A DNA stretch of 64,000 bases from Dermatemys mawii (lineage: Eukaryota > Chordata > Testudines > Dermatemydidae), in the NCBI GenBank assembly GCA_007922305.1, contig ML677364.1, forward strand, positions 14,055,624 to 14,119,623, written 5' to 3'. The notes beneath the pieces were generated by a model. It saw nothing but the letters and a program-made list of their open reading frames with translations. It was not told where the DNA came from and made no database searches. A program made the translations under genes and the position numbers. This document shows positions 1 through 10,859 of this stretch, piece after piece. The stretch's first letter is position 1, and the number at the start of each line of letters is the position of its first letter.

Positions 1-1904
1 GGAGTCTATATTAAGTTCAAGAGTAGTTGGCTTTATACACACACTTTGTACTTGGGGGAAAAAACATAACAGTGCTAGAAAGAACATATCATACAAGTGC
101 TAGAAATATTAATTATATTCTGTGAATGCACAAAAAAATGAGTTAAACTAACACCATGCACAGTCAAAATCAATTGTCTCCACACAAATGATGACAGTGG
201 CATGAACGCAGTAGGATGCACAGGATGTTGAAAAAATTAAACTAGTACAGTAAGTTAAATAGTGCTGTTTAATATTCAGAAGTGCCGACAGTTAAGCTTC
301 TTATTTCAACTGGAGTTTTGGCAGCTAAATACCTCTAAAAAGAAGGCCCACACTTTGAACCCCACCCCACTATCATTGCCCTTGTATTAGTTTTGCCATT
401 ATGTCATGGCTAATTTAGGAGATTGTACTTTTCTTCTATCACACATAGTTCTCTGCTGGGGTGCTGTTGACAGGGTCCCCCAGAGGTAGGTTTTGGAAAC
501 ACCCAATTGAAATGCATAGGGCAGTTCACCACTCTCAGAGCTATTGTTTCCATTCTGTCTGCAGACCCAGACATATTTCACTGGCTCACTTATGTTTTCA
601 TAAATCTTTTTGTAACTTAAAGACAAAATTAATATGAAAACTGGGTTCTTAACTAACTCTAGGAGCTGTATCATAGAAATAATACTTATGCCTTAATCCA
701 GCCCTGCTGCAAACTCTAAAAAACACACAGGGAACAGATCTTTGGAGAAAGGTGGTTCCATTTATTTGATAATCATTCTTCAAAAAATCATATTTGAAAA
801 TAAATACAAAACAAGTAGCAATAATACCTTTCTAGATCTGTTAGTGATGCCATCAACTCCAATAGGAGAAACACAGGACCCCAAACTGTGGCAGATTTAA
901 AAAGAAACAAAACTTTTGGTTTATTTGTCAACTTTATTCATAAAGTATTTGTAGTGTCCTTAATTACAAATAATTTAGGATTTATAGGGATATGTTTGTT
1001 TATGTTTGAAATACGTAAAAATTGTTTACGTTCACCCTTAACCTTTAGGACACTAGAAAATCTATGTCTTCACATTTTGCTGGCATCTAGCTGGGTTTTT
1101 GGGAGGCAGTATAGAACCAGGTATGGACTCACAGGTGATGCCAGTCCCACTCCAGAATTGATACTGACAGGAGAACAGCTCTGTGTTCAAGACACAGCAT
1201 GGAATATAAAAGTAAGTAGCTCTCTGACCACGGAGAGAAGAGAACTTTTGAAGTCCACAGCAAGATCTATGTGGGCTTATTTTAAAAATCACTTATAAAA
1301 AGGAATTCTTTTGACTGCTGCCCCTTTTTCAGATATTAAAGAAGGCCTCAATTTGTCCTATCTCCAAAAACAGATATTGAAAAATATGAAAATCCTGGTC
1401 CTGTCCAGACTAAAATATTCTGATGTCAAAAGAAGCAGGTGGTCAGGGGAGGGGGACTAGAAGAGTAAAATCTGACTGACCGAGAAGGGAAGGGATATTT
1501 AGTCAGACTGTTTAAAACTCCTCAATTTGTTTTTGCTATCACCTATTTAAAACTAACTAACACTTTAGATAAAGGGCATCTTTGCTAAAGATTCCACATC
1601 CCCACCCCTTCAAGTGAGTTGTTAGAAATCACAATAAAAACCACAAGATCCTCAGTAAAAAACTGAGAAGGCCAGACTTGACATGTCTGACTTTTCTAAG
1701 GTTAAAAAAATCCAAACAAACAATTGGGAAAAGAAAGCACAAGCCTGGATTTTTAAAAGTCTTTTCAAAGTCTTTTTGTTTTGTTTTGTTTTAAGAGAAG
1801 AGCTCATTTACTTTTGGTCATTGTCCTCAGAAATCTTATTTCATCCCTAGGACTGTGTGGGATAAGAAATAAACCATCTATTTAAAAGAAAGAAGCAAGT
1901 CTTC
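1..1904. other. No gene recognised; possible 3' UTR of a minus-strand gene
   Basis: AT-rich sequence without a recognisable repeat. A 136-codon plus-strand ORF at 888-1298 resembles nothing I know and has no splice or promoter context. On the minus strand, two AATAAA-type signals (seen as TTTATT on the plus strand near 920 and 931) lie downstream of the candidate terminal exon at 1905-2184, so part of this stretch could be its 3' UTR. This is inference only. Confidence 0.3.
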
Positions 1905-2184
1905 TCAAAAATCTTCAATATTTTCCTCCTCGGGCAGAATACAAAAGCCTATTTTTGCTAAACTCATCTGAAATAATTCAGAGTCAGTTTTGTTGTAAGA
2001 CCCATCGTATTTTCCAGAATAAATCAGAGCAAATCCACCAGAAATATTTACCCACTGAATTGTTTTTACACTTGCTAATTTAGCCCTCCTGGTTGAATTA
2101 ACAAAATCACTCAAAGGCAAAAAAACTGTGTACCACACATTTCTTATCTCTTTTAAAGGTAGATCAGAAAAAATAACTAAGGGC
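1905..2184 (-). CDS. Candidate last coding exon of an unidentified minus-strand gene
   Basis: A minus-strand open frame of about 93 codons ends in a stop at 1905-1907. It has protein-like composition: runs such as NVWYTVFLPLSDFVN and KTIQWVNISGGFALIYSGKY, then an acidic tail LPEEENIEDF. A plausible splice acceptor (CCTACTCCAG) sits directly before 2184. The frame stays open a further 19 codons to a methionine at 2238-2240, so a single-exon reading is also possible. The alternating hydrophobic and polar pattern suggests a beta-rich domain, but I do not recognise the family. No upstream exon was found to its right in this window. It could be a chance ORF; the composition is what makes it worth listing. 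Confidence 0.35.
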
Positions 2185-2559
2185 CTGGAGTAGGCTGAGG
2201 TAGTTATAGCTTCAACCTCCATATAGATAAGTAGCTTCACTTATCTCACATAGTTGAGTTTGTTCTGAAAGCCTCTTAATGGAGCAGGCTAAAATATTAT
2301 TTCTAGGCTTACAGACGAAAATCAACTTTCCAAATCATACAGTACACAAAGAGCACCAAGTTTATATTTTTACTAAACTGTGACACCTGTCTATTGTTCA
2401 CAAGATTTACAGCAAGATGAGTCATTTGCTTTCTCACATAGTAGAGGCAGAATTACTAGGACTATACATATAGATAATAAAGGTACACATACTTTCCTGT
2501 GTTGCTTGCAAGGGGAAGGATAATTCAGGCCCTAGGGCCCTAGCCTGTACTATAAGAGA

Positions 2560-2795
2560 TCTAGATTAAATTCCCTTGGCTGTAATGGATTTCCTGTGTG
2601 ACACTGGGCAAGTCACTTAGCCTCTCTTTGTCTCAGTTCCCCTCTTTGTAAAATGAGTATAAAGATGGGGTGTACTGAGAATAAAGACATTAAAAACTGT
2701 GGGGCACTTGGAGATATACCGATGAAGAGTACAGTATAAAAAATAGGCATTATTATTAAGAGTGCACGCTCTTGCAAATAACAGACAAATGGTGC
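2560..2795 (+). repeat. MIR/CORE-SINE copy
   Basis: The stretch matches the MIR core and tail: CTGTGTGACACTGGGCAAGT, then a CTCAGTTCCCC-like block, TGTAAAATGAGTATAA, and a TATTATTATTAA tail. It is old and diverged. Recognition is from memory of the MIR consensus. Confidence 0.6.
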
Positions 2796-3129
2796 TAGTG
2801 TTGGGACTCATGATTTTTGAATGATTGTGTGAGGTTTGCCTCCACCTCTTGTTAGCTTGATGAGTCTGTTTACAAGATAGGTAAATATACTTTCCTTGTC
2901 TTTCGAAGGACTTTGGAAGTAACTCTCAGGTGGGGAAACTACATTTGTTTGTCTGTGATAGACCTGTTTAACAACTCTACCTAGGCAAGGGTGTCTGGTC
3001 TTGAACATATGCTAGTGACATCCTACGAGGGGAACTCATAACTTTACATATAATGGTTCGTACATTTTGTATTGTATTTCCTAATGACCCATTACCTTGA
3101 ATAGGCCTTTGCCTGCCCACTATCTAGAC

Positions 3130-4201
3130 CAGGGGTCTCAAACATGCGGCCCGTGGGCCGCATGCGGCCCGCCAAACCCTTCCCTGCAGCCCGCAATGCT
3201 CTCCCCGCCCCGCCAACTCCCCTGCGGCCCCCCCGCCAAGCTCTCCGCTGCTCCCCAGTCCCCCTGACAAGCTCCCCACAGTCCCCCGCCAAGCTCCCCA
3301 CGATCCCCCACCAAGCTCCCCGAGGCTCCCGCCAAGCTCCCTGAGGCCCGTCTCCCCCACAACAAGCTCCCCGCGGCTCCCCCCGCTTCCCCACCAAGCT
3401 CCCCGTGGCCCCCCCACCAAGCTCCCCATGGTCCCCCGCCAAGCTCCCCAAGGCCCCCTTGCCCCCCAACCAAGCTCTCCAGGTCCCCCGCCAAGCTCCC
3501 TTCCCCCCGCCACGTGCTTCTCACCCGTGCGCTGCTCCCCGGCTTAGGAGTTTCTGGGAGGAAGGGGCCAGGAGCAGGAAGCCTCCTGCCAAGGGAGGAG
3601 GGGGAGAAAAGAGCGGAGAAAGTTATTTATCTGGAGAAAGGGGGAGAAAGGGGCGGAGAAAGTTATTTATCCAGAGGAAGGGGGAGAAAGTTATTTATTT
3701 CACATTACAGTTAAAAAAGAAGTTATTTATTTCACATTACAGTTAAAGAAGTTAATAAAAAAGTTAATAAATTTAATAGCATATTATATTATTCCTCATT
3801 TTTTACTATACTTTTGTATCATTGTATGTGTAACACTGAGGCTGAGTATGAGGCTCAGATTTGGTAGGCGGTGGAGTAGTTCACCAAAGGCAGGGGTCTC
3901 AAACACGTGACCTGGAGGGTTATTTTCTGCGGCCAGCCAAGATCCCCATGCCCCTTCTCTCCCACAACTTAATTTCCTGCAGCCACCAAGCCCCCCGTGC
4001 CCCCCGCCTCCTCCCTGCCTACCTCCAGGTGCTTAGCACTTTCCAGGAGGGAGCGGGGAGCTGCAAACTCAGGGGAGAAGGTGGGGCAGGGGTGGGACCT
4101 CATGGAAGGGGTGGGGTCGGGGGCATGTCGGTGATGTGGCCCTCAGGCCAATGAACTAGTCCTCATGCGGCCCTCCTGGTCATTTGAGTTTGAGACCCCT
4201 G
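3130..4201. mobile_element. hAT-type DNA transposon, non-autonomous, 1.07 kb
   Basis: The ends are inverted copies beginning CAGGGGTCTCAAAC, and a perfect 8-bp target duplication ATCTAGAC lies at 3122-3129 and 4202-4209. CA...TG ends plus an 8-bp duplication is the hAT signature. The interior is a GC-rich minisatellite (about 3200-3520) followed by purine-rich and AT-rich duplicated blocks, with no transposase. A third copy of the terminal motif lies inside at 3891, so the element may be a composite or have captured a relative's end. Confidence 0.85.
3195..3525. repeat. GC-rich minisatellite inside the hAT element
   Basis: Imperfect tandem units of roughly 15-20 bp built on CCCCCGCCAAGCTCCC. 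Long open frames arise on both strands here because the repeat lacks stop codons; they are not genes. Confidence 0.8.
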
Positions 4202-4508
4202 ATCTAGACTAAAAGCATCTTGCCTAGTGGGCATCACCCAGATGTAACTACATTTGAAATACAGATATAGTCAATATTTATAACTTTAAATGCAAAAATG
4301 ATACATGCATAAAAATAGGATAATCATATTAAGTAAATCATAACCTTTCCAATGACATCTCACAGGAACTATCTTGCATAAATTCATCATAATTATGCTA
4401 TAATCATATCATAATAATATCACTATGAAGAAGATGGGGTGCAGTGTCACACTCTATACCATCACTAAATCCGATATTCCCTGAGGAGAATATGAATCAA
4501 GTATCTCA

Positions 4509-4708
4509 TGGCTGTGTCTACACAAGATTTTGATCTCTCCAAAATCTCTTTTAAAACTGCATCATCCAAACCTGTTCTGAAGAGGGTTTGATGATATGGT
4601 AAAGATGCAGGTGTCCTATGTGTATTGACACTCCATCGCTATGATGGTTAGAGTTGCACTTGTGGTACTGGGAGATTTCCTAAAAATATCTAATGTAGAC
4701 AAAGCCCA
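4509..4708. mobile_element. PIF/Harbinger-like MITE
   Basis: Imperfect inverted ends: TGGCTGTGTCTACACAAGAT at the left and the complement of TGGGCTTTGTCTACATTAGA at the right. A TCA trinucleotide flanks each side (4506-4508 and 4709-4711). The motif TGTCTACAC recurs in several MITEs of this window. No coding capacity. Confidence 0.6.
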
Positions 4709-4711
4709 TCA

Positions 4712-5950
4712 GGTGTCAATCAAAGCTGATTGGCCATGAATTTGGTCAGTGATGTTTGTGACTTTTCACATTATTTTAGTCTTTATATTGATGCAGATAA
4801 AAATCTAATCTATTTATTTATTATAATTATTTATTATTTTAAGTTTTAGGAAAACCAGGGTAAATATTATATTTCACCAGTTTTATTGAGAGTTAGCAAC
4901 AGATAAGTATAGCCAAAACTTAGATGTAAAATATTTGTCATGGTTATGGCAGGAATGGGGGGAACTGGCAGTTAACATTTGGCAGAGGACTAGTTCTAAG
5001 GTTACATAAGTGCCCTTTGATGTAGGTATTTGTGAAAATCAGTCCAGTTTTGGCTGACACGAACTACAGAAAATATTAGGACAGAATCTGAATGAGCCAG
5101 ATATTTTAAAGGTATCTTCCAACTCCTTCCTCACAGCACTGCACATGCTCCCAATCCAATCTGATTCCCCTCCCACCTTGTCCCCCTCTCCCCGGAATTT
5201 TCAGGGCAGCCACCAAACCAATTAAGGTGTCACAGGCCTCCTAAATTTTAGCATTTCTGAACTTCTGAGCACTTGACTTTCCAGCATCAAAGTTATTTCA
5301 ATATAGACTTTTGTATGGAATAAATAAGCACAGTGCAGCACTTTCTTGCCTGCTGTTTATACAATAGGTCCCACTCAATAGATTAATGATCAGTATTTTG
5401 GACAAATTATTCCTGTCTGAGATTATAAGTCTGTCTGTGATAAAGAGAAAAGACGGCTATTACTACGTGTGATGTTGGCCCCTCTGCAATTGTTATCAGG
5501 GTTTGAAAAACCTTAGCACGAAGAACATAAATACTGCAACCCTGAGATCTTGTCTCCATGGGGAAGCTGACTAGCATAGCTATAGCTGAATAAGCTATTC
5601 CACTAAGGTTCTGCCAGTCATTTCCTCTATGTGACTAAGCCCTCAGTTTTTGTAGTAACCTTGAGAGTGAAAGATAAGAAAACAATACATACATAAAACC
5701 CCCTGGTTTTGTTTTATTCTGGGACTATACAATACAACAAAATATTTCAACCTAGCCAACCAAAAGTACTTTAATTCTAGTTTAATAGATTCACTGATCA
5801 CAAATTTTATTTGGCTTCTAATTCCTTCCAATCTTTTTTTCCCTCAAACATGTATATCTTCTTTTTAAATCTAACATATATTTAAGAGTATCTTAATATT
5901 GTGGCTGTGTGGTACTTTGAGATTGTGATAGACTATTTTATACACCACTC
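4712..5950. other. AT-rich intergenic DNA, nothing recognised
   Basis: No gene. A short block at about 5547-5643 (CTTGTCTCCATGGGGAAGCT ... GTGACTAAGCCC) may be a decayed miniature element, but the ends are too weak to call. Confidence 0.4.
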
Positions 5951-5957
5951 CCACACC

Positions 5958-6357
5958 TTGATAAAAGTTTGGCCAAAAAAGAAGAAGAAAAGATAAATGA
6001 GTTAAATTAAGCACTAACTCAGAAGGCAGATCTGTTTGAAACAAAGACCTCCATTGAGAGTGAACAGGTGAATAAAGCAGCTGAATATACCAGGACTCAG
6101 AAGGGAAAACAAGATCAAAGGAAGAACACCAACCTCTATTCTTTTGAAGCAGGCCTATAGGAATCTTTTGAAGAAAAGCAATTAAAGTTGGAGCATGAAG
6201 GTGGAAAGCAGACTAAATTTCTACCCCCTTCTCCAGTAAAAGTACCTATGGCTCCATAAAAGTTATTTGTCTGGCTAAAATATCATCTCATGGCAAATTT
6301 TGCTCCAGATGCTGGTTTTGTTAGTGTGTGGCTGAATGTGAAATCTAAGATAACTAA
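5958..6357 (+). pseudogene. Coding-like block with in-frame stops, unidentified
   Basis: Read from about 5960, one frame gives a lysine/glutamate-rich, coiled-coil-like sequence: DKSLAKKEEEKINELN, a stop, then ALTQKADLFETKTSIESEQ and VNKAAEYTRTQKGKQ. It continues through two more stops to FVSVWLNVKSKITNF. The heptad-like spacing and long collinear frame suggest an old processed pseudogene or retrocopy. I do not recognise the parent. Low-complexity A-rich DNA can also translate this way. Confidence 0.3.
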
Positions 6358-6770
6358 CTTTTTGAACTGCTGACTCTCAAAAGCTAAGAATTAAATTTCT
6401 TTGGTATTTCTTATGATATACGAGTAGCGAACGTGCACTCAGGTGGCTGAAGAAGTATCTGCAAAAGCAAGTGACCTGGCACAAGATTAGAAGCAATATG
6501 AATGTCATTTTTAAAATGTGGCACTGCAAATCATAGGGCATGGACTTGACATACAGGGAAATAATAAGTGGATGATGAGTACATGATGATGGATCTTTAT
6601 GACATTCAATCATTATCCATTAATTTTCCTATCTGTGTCAAACACAGTATAAGAGGTCAGTCACAAGAAGATGTATTGAATATTGATGGAGCGAGTATAT
6701 GGAAAATACAAAATAATTACACTTCCCTTTATATACGCATTATTAATTTGGTCTTAAGTGTACTTAAGAA

Positions 6771-7531
6771 CAGGGCCGGTGCAAAGATATTTTGCGCCCT
6801 AGGTGAAACTTCAGCCTGGGACTCCCACTCTTTCTTCCCTCCCCCAGGAGCATCGCTTATTATAAACTTCCAAAATATTTTCAAAAATACACCCTTTTCA
6901 GTCACGTACACTTCCTTCATATCAAAATCTACTACATTTTATTCTTCCTTTAGAATATCCAATTATTGTTATTAATAAAATTTATAAAATTAGAATGGCG
7001 GGTACTCTGTCATATAACAACTGACAATATCAATATGACAAATTTCAACAACCTACACACACATATTTGCACAGAAACATATACACTCAAATACTTAACA
7101 TACACACACATTTGACACAAGGTATTAGCGAAATGATGCTGCAGCACTTGCCAGAGTCTTAGATCTGAAACAACTCAACAAAAATAGTTAATCTCAGTCG
7201 ACAACCTCCGAAAACTACTAAACTTAGCATTATAAACAGCCTGCTAGAACGGGTAACAGCTGCGTGCAACGAGAAAAATGACGTCATTGCCACTTTGTAC
7301 CGTAGTGAAGCAATACGCTTGTGTCCGCAACGCAGAGCTGGCGTAGGCTATAGCTGTAATACACGAGAGAACGATACGTTAAAATGAATGTTCAATTCTG
7401 TTTCTCTTTTCTTTATTCATTCGTTTTCCAGCAACAGTGTAAAAAAAAAAATTGAGCACCGCTTTTTGGTGGCCCCAAATCTTGGCGCCCTAGATAGCCA
7501 CCTAGTTCACCTACTGGTTACACCGGCCCTG
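6771..7531. mobile_element. hAT-type DNA transposon, non-autonomous, 761 bp
   Basis: The ends are inverted copies starting CAGGGCCGGTG, with a perfect 8-bp target duplication CTTAAGAA at 6763-6770 and 7532-7539. Subterminal blocks are also inverted (GCGCCCTAGGTGAA at the left, TTGGCGCCCTAGAT at the right). No transposase ORF, so it would need a transposase supplied elsewhere. Confidence 0.85.
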
Positions 7532-7539
7532 CTTAAGAA

Positions 7540-8103
7540 AATGGTATGCTCTGAATATCAGTCAGGGGGGAAAATAAATTATCTTCATACATATTTTCTC
7601 CAGCTATGTGTTGATTTCTACTGCCCATTTTAAATTCTGAAGTAGTCAAAATTTTGTGTCATATTTCCTCAGAAAGTGTTTACATTGGATATATGTCTTT
7701 ACCAGGAGTATATATTGCATTTTAATCATACTTTACTCCAATGTTTTAAACAATGTGCTCCCTGAGAAGGTTTCAGTTGTTCCATATCTCACTAAAAAGA
7801 GACTACATTATTGATCAACAAAGGGGCTTGGACTTAAGTTTCTGCCAACCTTTCTCATAGCGCAGGTTTCTCTAAATATTAATGGATTGTGGAGGGACCT
7901 GTGATGCAGAACAACTGCATGAGGGAGCCATTCAAGAGATGCAAACCCACTGCATCATGAAGAGCCCAGAAAGCAGGCATTCTGCAGCTCTCAGGAAGGC
8001 AGAGCAGGGCAGGATGGGGGATCTGCCTCTGTGTGGATTTTTTCATCCTCCTCCACTGGAGGGAAGGATGGGGAATACTAATTCAGCACTAGGGTATGTT
8101 TAT
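7540..8103. other. Intergenic DNA, nothing recognised
   Basis: No gene or clear repeat. A plus-strand ORF at 7882-8187 runs into the CR1 tail and has no coding character. Confidence 0.4.
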
Positions 8104-8189
8104 CATAGAATCATAGGACTGGAAAGGACCTCAGGAGATCATCTAGTTCAGTTCCCTGCACTCATGGCAGGGCTAGGTATTATCTAGGC

Positions 8190-8379
8190 CAGTGGTGGGC
8201 AACCTGCAGGCCTCAAGTGACCTATCAGGGTAAGCTGATTGGAGGCCATGAGACATTTTGCAGACGTTGACCATCTGCAGGCATCTCACAGGGAACTGTG
8301 GGGAGCTGTGCAACATCCACAAAATGTCTCATCAACCACAATTAGCTTACGCAGATGGGCTGCAGGTTGCCCACCAGTG
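8190..8379. mobile_element. hAT MITE (190 bp) nested in CR1
   Basis: Inverted ends CAGTGGTGGGCAACCTGCAG and the complement of CACTGGTGGGCAACCTGCAG, flanked by ATCTAGGC (8182-8189) and ATCTAGAC (8380-8387), an 8-bp duplication with one mismatch. CR1 sequence resumes immediately on the right. Confidence 0.85.
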
Positions 8380-8962
8380 ATCTAGACCATTCCTGACAGA
8401 TGTTTGTCTAACCTGCTTTAAAATCTCCAATGACTGAGATTCCACAACCTCTCTAGGCAAGTTATTCCAGTGCTTAACCACCCTGACAGTTAGGGAGTTT
8501 TTCCTAATGTCCAGCATAAACTTCCCTTGCTGCAATTTAAGCCCATTGCTTCTTATCCTATCCTCAGAGGTTAAGAACATTTTTTCTCCCTCCTCCTTGT
8601 AATAACTTTTTATGTACTTGAAAACTGTTATCCCAATCTTCTCTTTTCCAGACTAAACAAACCCATTTTTTTTCAATCTGCCCTCAAAGGTCATAGTTTC
8701 TAGACCTTTAATCATTTTAGTTGCTCTTCTCTGGACTTTTTCCAGTTTCTCCACATCTTTCCTGAAATGCGGCACCCAGAACTGGACACAATACTCCAGC
8801 TGAGGCCTAATCAGCATGGAGTAGAGTAAAAGAACTGCTTCTCATGTCTTACTTGCAATACTTCTGCTAATACATCCCAGAAGGATGTTCACTTTTTTTG
8901 CAACAGCGTTACATTGTTGACTCATATTCAGCTTATGGCCCACAAGATCCCTTTCTGCAGTA

Positions 8963-9457
8963 TAGGCCAGTCGCATTTTATGCGCATTTAACTTGCATGA
9001 ATTTAACTTTATGCGGCTGGCCAGGGGAAAAAAAAAAAACAGGGCGGCAGCCCGCCTGGTGGGGTCCGGGGAGGCAGCCCTCCTGGTACGGGCTGGCAGG
9101 GCTGGAGCCGGCTGCCCGCCCGCTGCGGCAGGGTCTGGGGAGGCAGCCCGATTGCCGTGGTGGGGTCCGGGGTTGGGGCCGGCAGCCCGCGGCAGTGGCT
9201 AGGGCTAGAGCCAGCAGCCCGGCAGCCTGCGGCAGGGGCCAGCAGGGCTGGAGCTGGCAGCCCGCCCACCTGCTCACAGGATCGGAGCAGGAGCCGGCAG
9301 CCAGCCTGCTTGCTCGCGGGATCGGGGCAGGAGCCCCTCCCTCCCCGCCAGGGTAAACATTTAATATAGTGAACTCAATGAGAGTTTCACTATACACGAT
9401 TTCCGCTTTACGTGGTAATTGCAAAACATAACCCTCGTGTAAGACGCGACACACCTG
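8963..9457. mobile_element. Tc1/mariner-like non-autonomous element nested in CR1
   Basis: Removing this block rejoins CR1 sequence (TTTCTGCAG to TACTCCTTCC) and leaves a TA duplication (8961-8962, 9458-9459). The ends are imperfect inverted repeats: TAGGCCAGTCGCATTTTA at the left and the complement of CAGGTGTGTCGCGTCTTA at the right. The centre (about 9045-9345) is a GC-rich imperfect repeat of GGCAGCCCG-type units. No transposase. Confidence 0.75.
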
Positions 9458-9990
9458 TACTCCTTCCTAGGCAGTCATTTCTCATTTTGTATATGTGCAA
9501 CTGATTGTTCCTTCCTAAATGGAGAACCTGCATTTGTCCTTACTGAATTTCATCCTGTTTACCTTCAGACTATGTCCATGTCATTTTGAATTTTAATCCT
9601 ATCCTCCAAAGCACTTCCAATCCCTCCACGCTTGGTATCATCCACAAACTTTATAAGTGTATTCTCTGTGCCATTATCTAAACCATTGATGAAGATATTG
9701 AACAGAACCAGACTCAGAACTGGTCCCTGAGAGATCCCATTCGTTCTGAACTTTCAGCGTGATTGTGAAACACCAATAACTACTCTCTGGAAACAGTTTT
9801 CCAACCAATTTTGCAGCCACCATGTAGTAGTTCCCTCTAGGTTGCATTTCCATAGTTCGTTTATGAGAAGGTCATGTGAGACAGTATCAAATGTGTTTCT
9901 AAAATCAAGATTTACTAAAGTCAAGGTTTCCTTATCCTGTCCCCTAATGTATCTCCCCAGTACCCAACCCAGCTACTAAAACTGAGCTCT

Positions 9991-10556
9991 AAGGTCTATT
10001 TTTGTCCAAGACCATCCTTGAACAGCCTCCACAATAACACTGCTATAAGTCTATGCCCAAAATAGTTACATTTTGCTCTGTATTCAAATCAAAGGCTACA
10101 GTGAATTCATTTGTCTCCATTTTATATAGTTTATTGTCCTTGTCACTCAAACAATTTATCGCAGAATATGAATGCTAAATATATTCTGTGAATAATGGCA
10201 GAAATCTGACCTTTCCAGAATGCTAAATTTTGATTGACTGGCTCAGCCTAAACTAACATACTTTTAGGGACACAAAAGTGTTTGTTGTGAGAAACAAAGC
10301 ATTTCCTATTATCAAAAACCTCAAATAAAGCAGTGAATGCCCAACAAACATGTGTGGAATATATAAACAGGCCAGGCAATGGAAATACAGACTATTGCAA
10401 AGGTCAGGGAGCTGCAGTAAGGTATTTCTCTAGCAAAGTATGTCTTCAGCAGACTGCCACAATTCCCAGAAAACAAAGCAACATACCAGGCTCCCATGCA
10501 TTCATTTGCCTTGTGATAAAACATCTATCTGAGATGCTATAGGATTATTTTATTAA
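9991..10556. other. Intergenic DNA, nothing recognised
   Basis: No gene or confident repeat. Opposed short ORFs at 10321-10542 are chance frames. Confidence 0.4.
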
Positions 10557-10745
10557 TATAGTGCCATATCCTGCACTATATGCACTTACTCTGTCAAAGC
10601 GCTCTCTACAAGCTATCTTGTATGCCATAGTCCTGTGACATCTGCACACCTTCCTATATTTAATCTATTTATCCTCACAATGCCATTATGAGGTAGGGAA
10701 GAACCAGTATCCTCTTTTTGCAGAGGAAGAACTAAGCCACAGAGG
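10557..10745 (+). repeat. Old SINE-like dispersed repeat
   Basis: Contains ATTTATCCTCACAATGCCATTATGAGGTAGG followed by a cagaggaagaac-like block, a pattern also seen at 15560-15780. It resembles the 3' half of MIR-type repeats but is too diverged to assign. Confidence 0.4.
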
Positions 10746-10859
10746 GGCTAAGGCCTAGATACACAATGGGATTTATATGTTGCAATGCTCAGTGTTGCAA
10801 AACCTAACTTTTAGACACTACAAAAATCACTGGAACATTACGGCAATCTACAAAGCCTG

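Larger units (their letters stand above)
2870..4460. repeat. Dispersed repeat, copy 1 (split by a hAT element)
   Basis: The sequence on both sides of the hAT insertion (about 2870-3121 and 4210-4450) resembles a second locus at about 45900-46275. Shared blocks include ATACATGCATA, AAATAGGATAATCATATT, AAATCATAACCTTTCCA and a terminal ATGGGGTGCAG. It is probably part of an endogenous LTR element, but no coding capacity is visible and the family is unresolved. Confidence 0.45.
8104..9990 (-). mobile_element. CR1 LINE 3' portion, 5'-truncated, with two nested insertions
   Basis: Antisense CR1. The characteristic 3' tail appears as TCATAGAATCATAGGACTGG at 8104, followed leftmost-first by AAGGACCTCAGGAGATCATC and later CACCCAGAACTGGACACAAT. 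The element therefore points left and is truncated at its 5' end near 9990. It is split by a 190-bp hAT MITE (8190-8379) and a mariner-like element (8963-9457). Stops and indels show it is inactive. Confidence 0.85.

Noticed and set aside
888..1298. 136-aa plus-strand ORF
   Set aside because: No domain, no splice signals, low-complexity start; overlapped by a minus-strand chance ORF.
3200..3520. CRISPR-like array
   Set aside because: Units are contiguous and imperfect without unique spacers, and the genome is vertebrate.
3092..3524. Overlapping 125-129-aa ORFs rich in Gly, Trp and Pro
   Set aside because: They are all translations of the GC minisatellite inside the hAT element; open in several frames at once, with no start or splice context.
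8898..9454. Overlapping ORFs up to 158 aa on both strands
   Set aside because: They fall in the GC-rich core of the mariner-like element and run across its borders into CR1.
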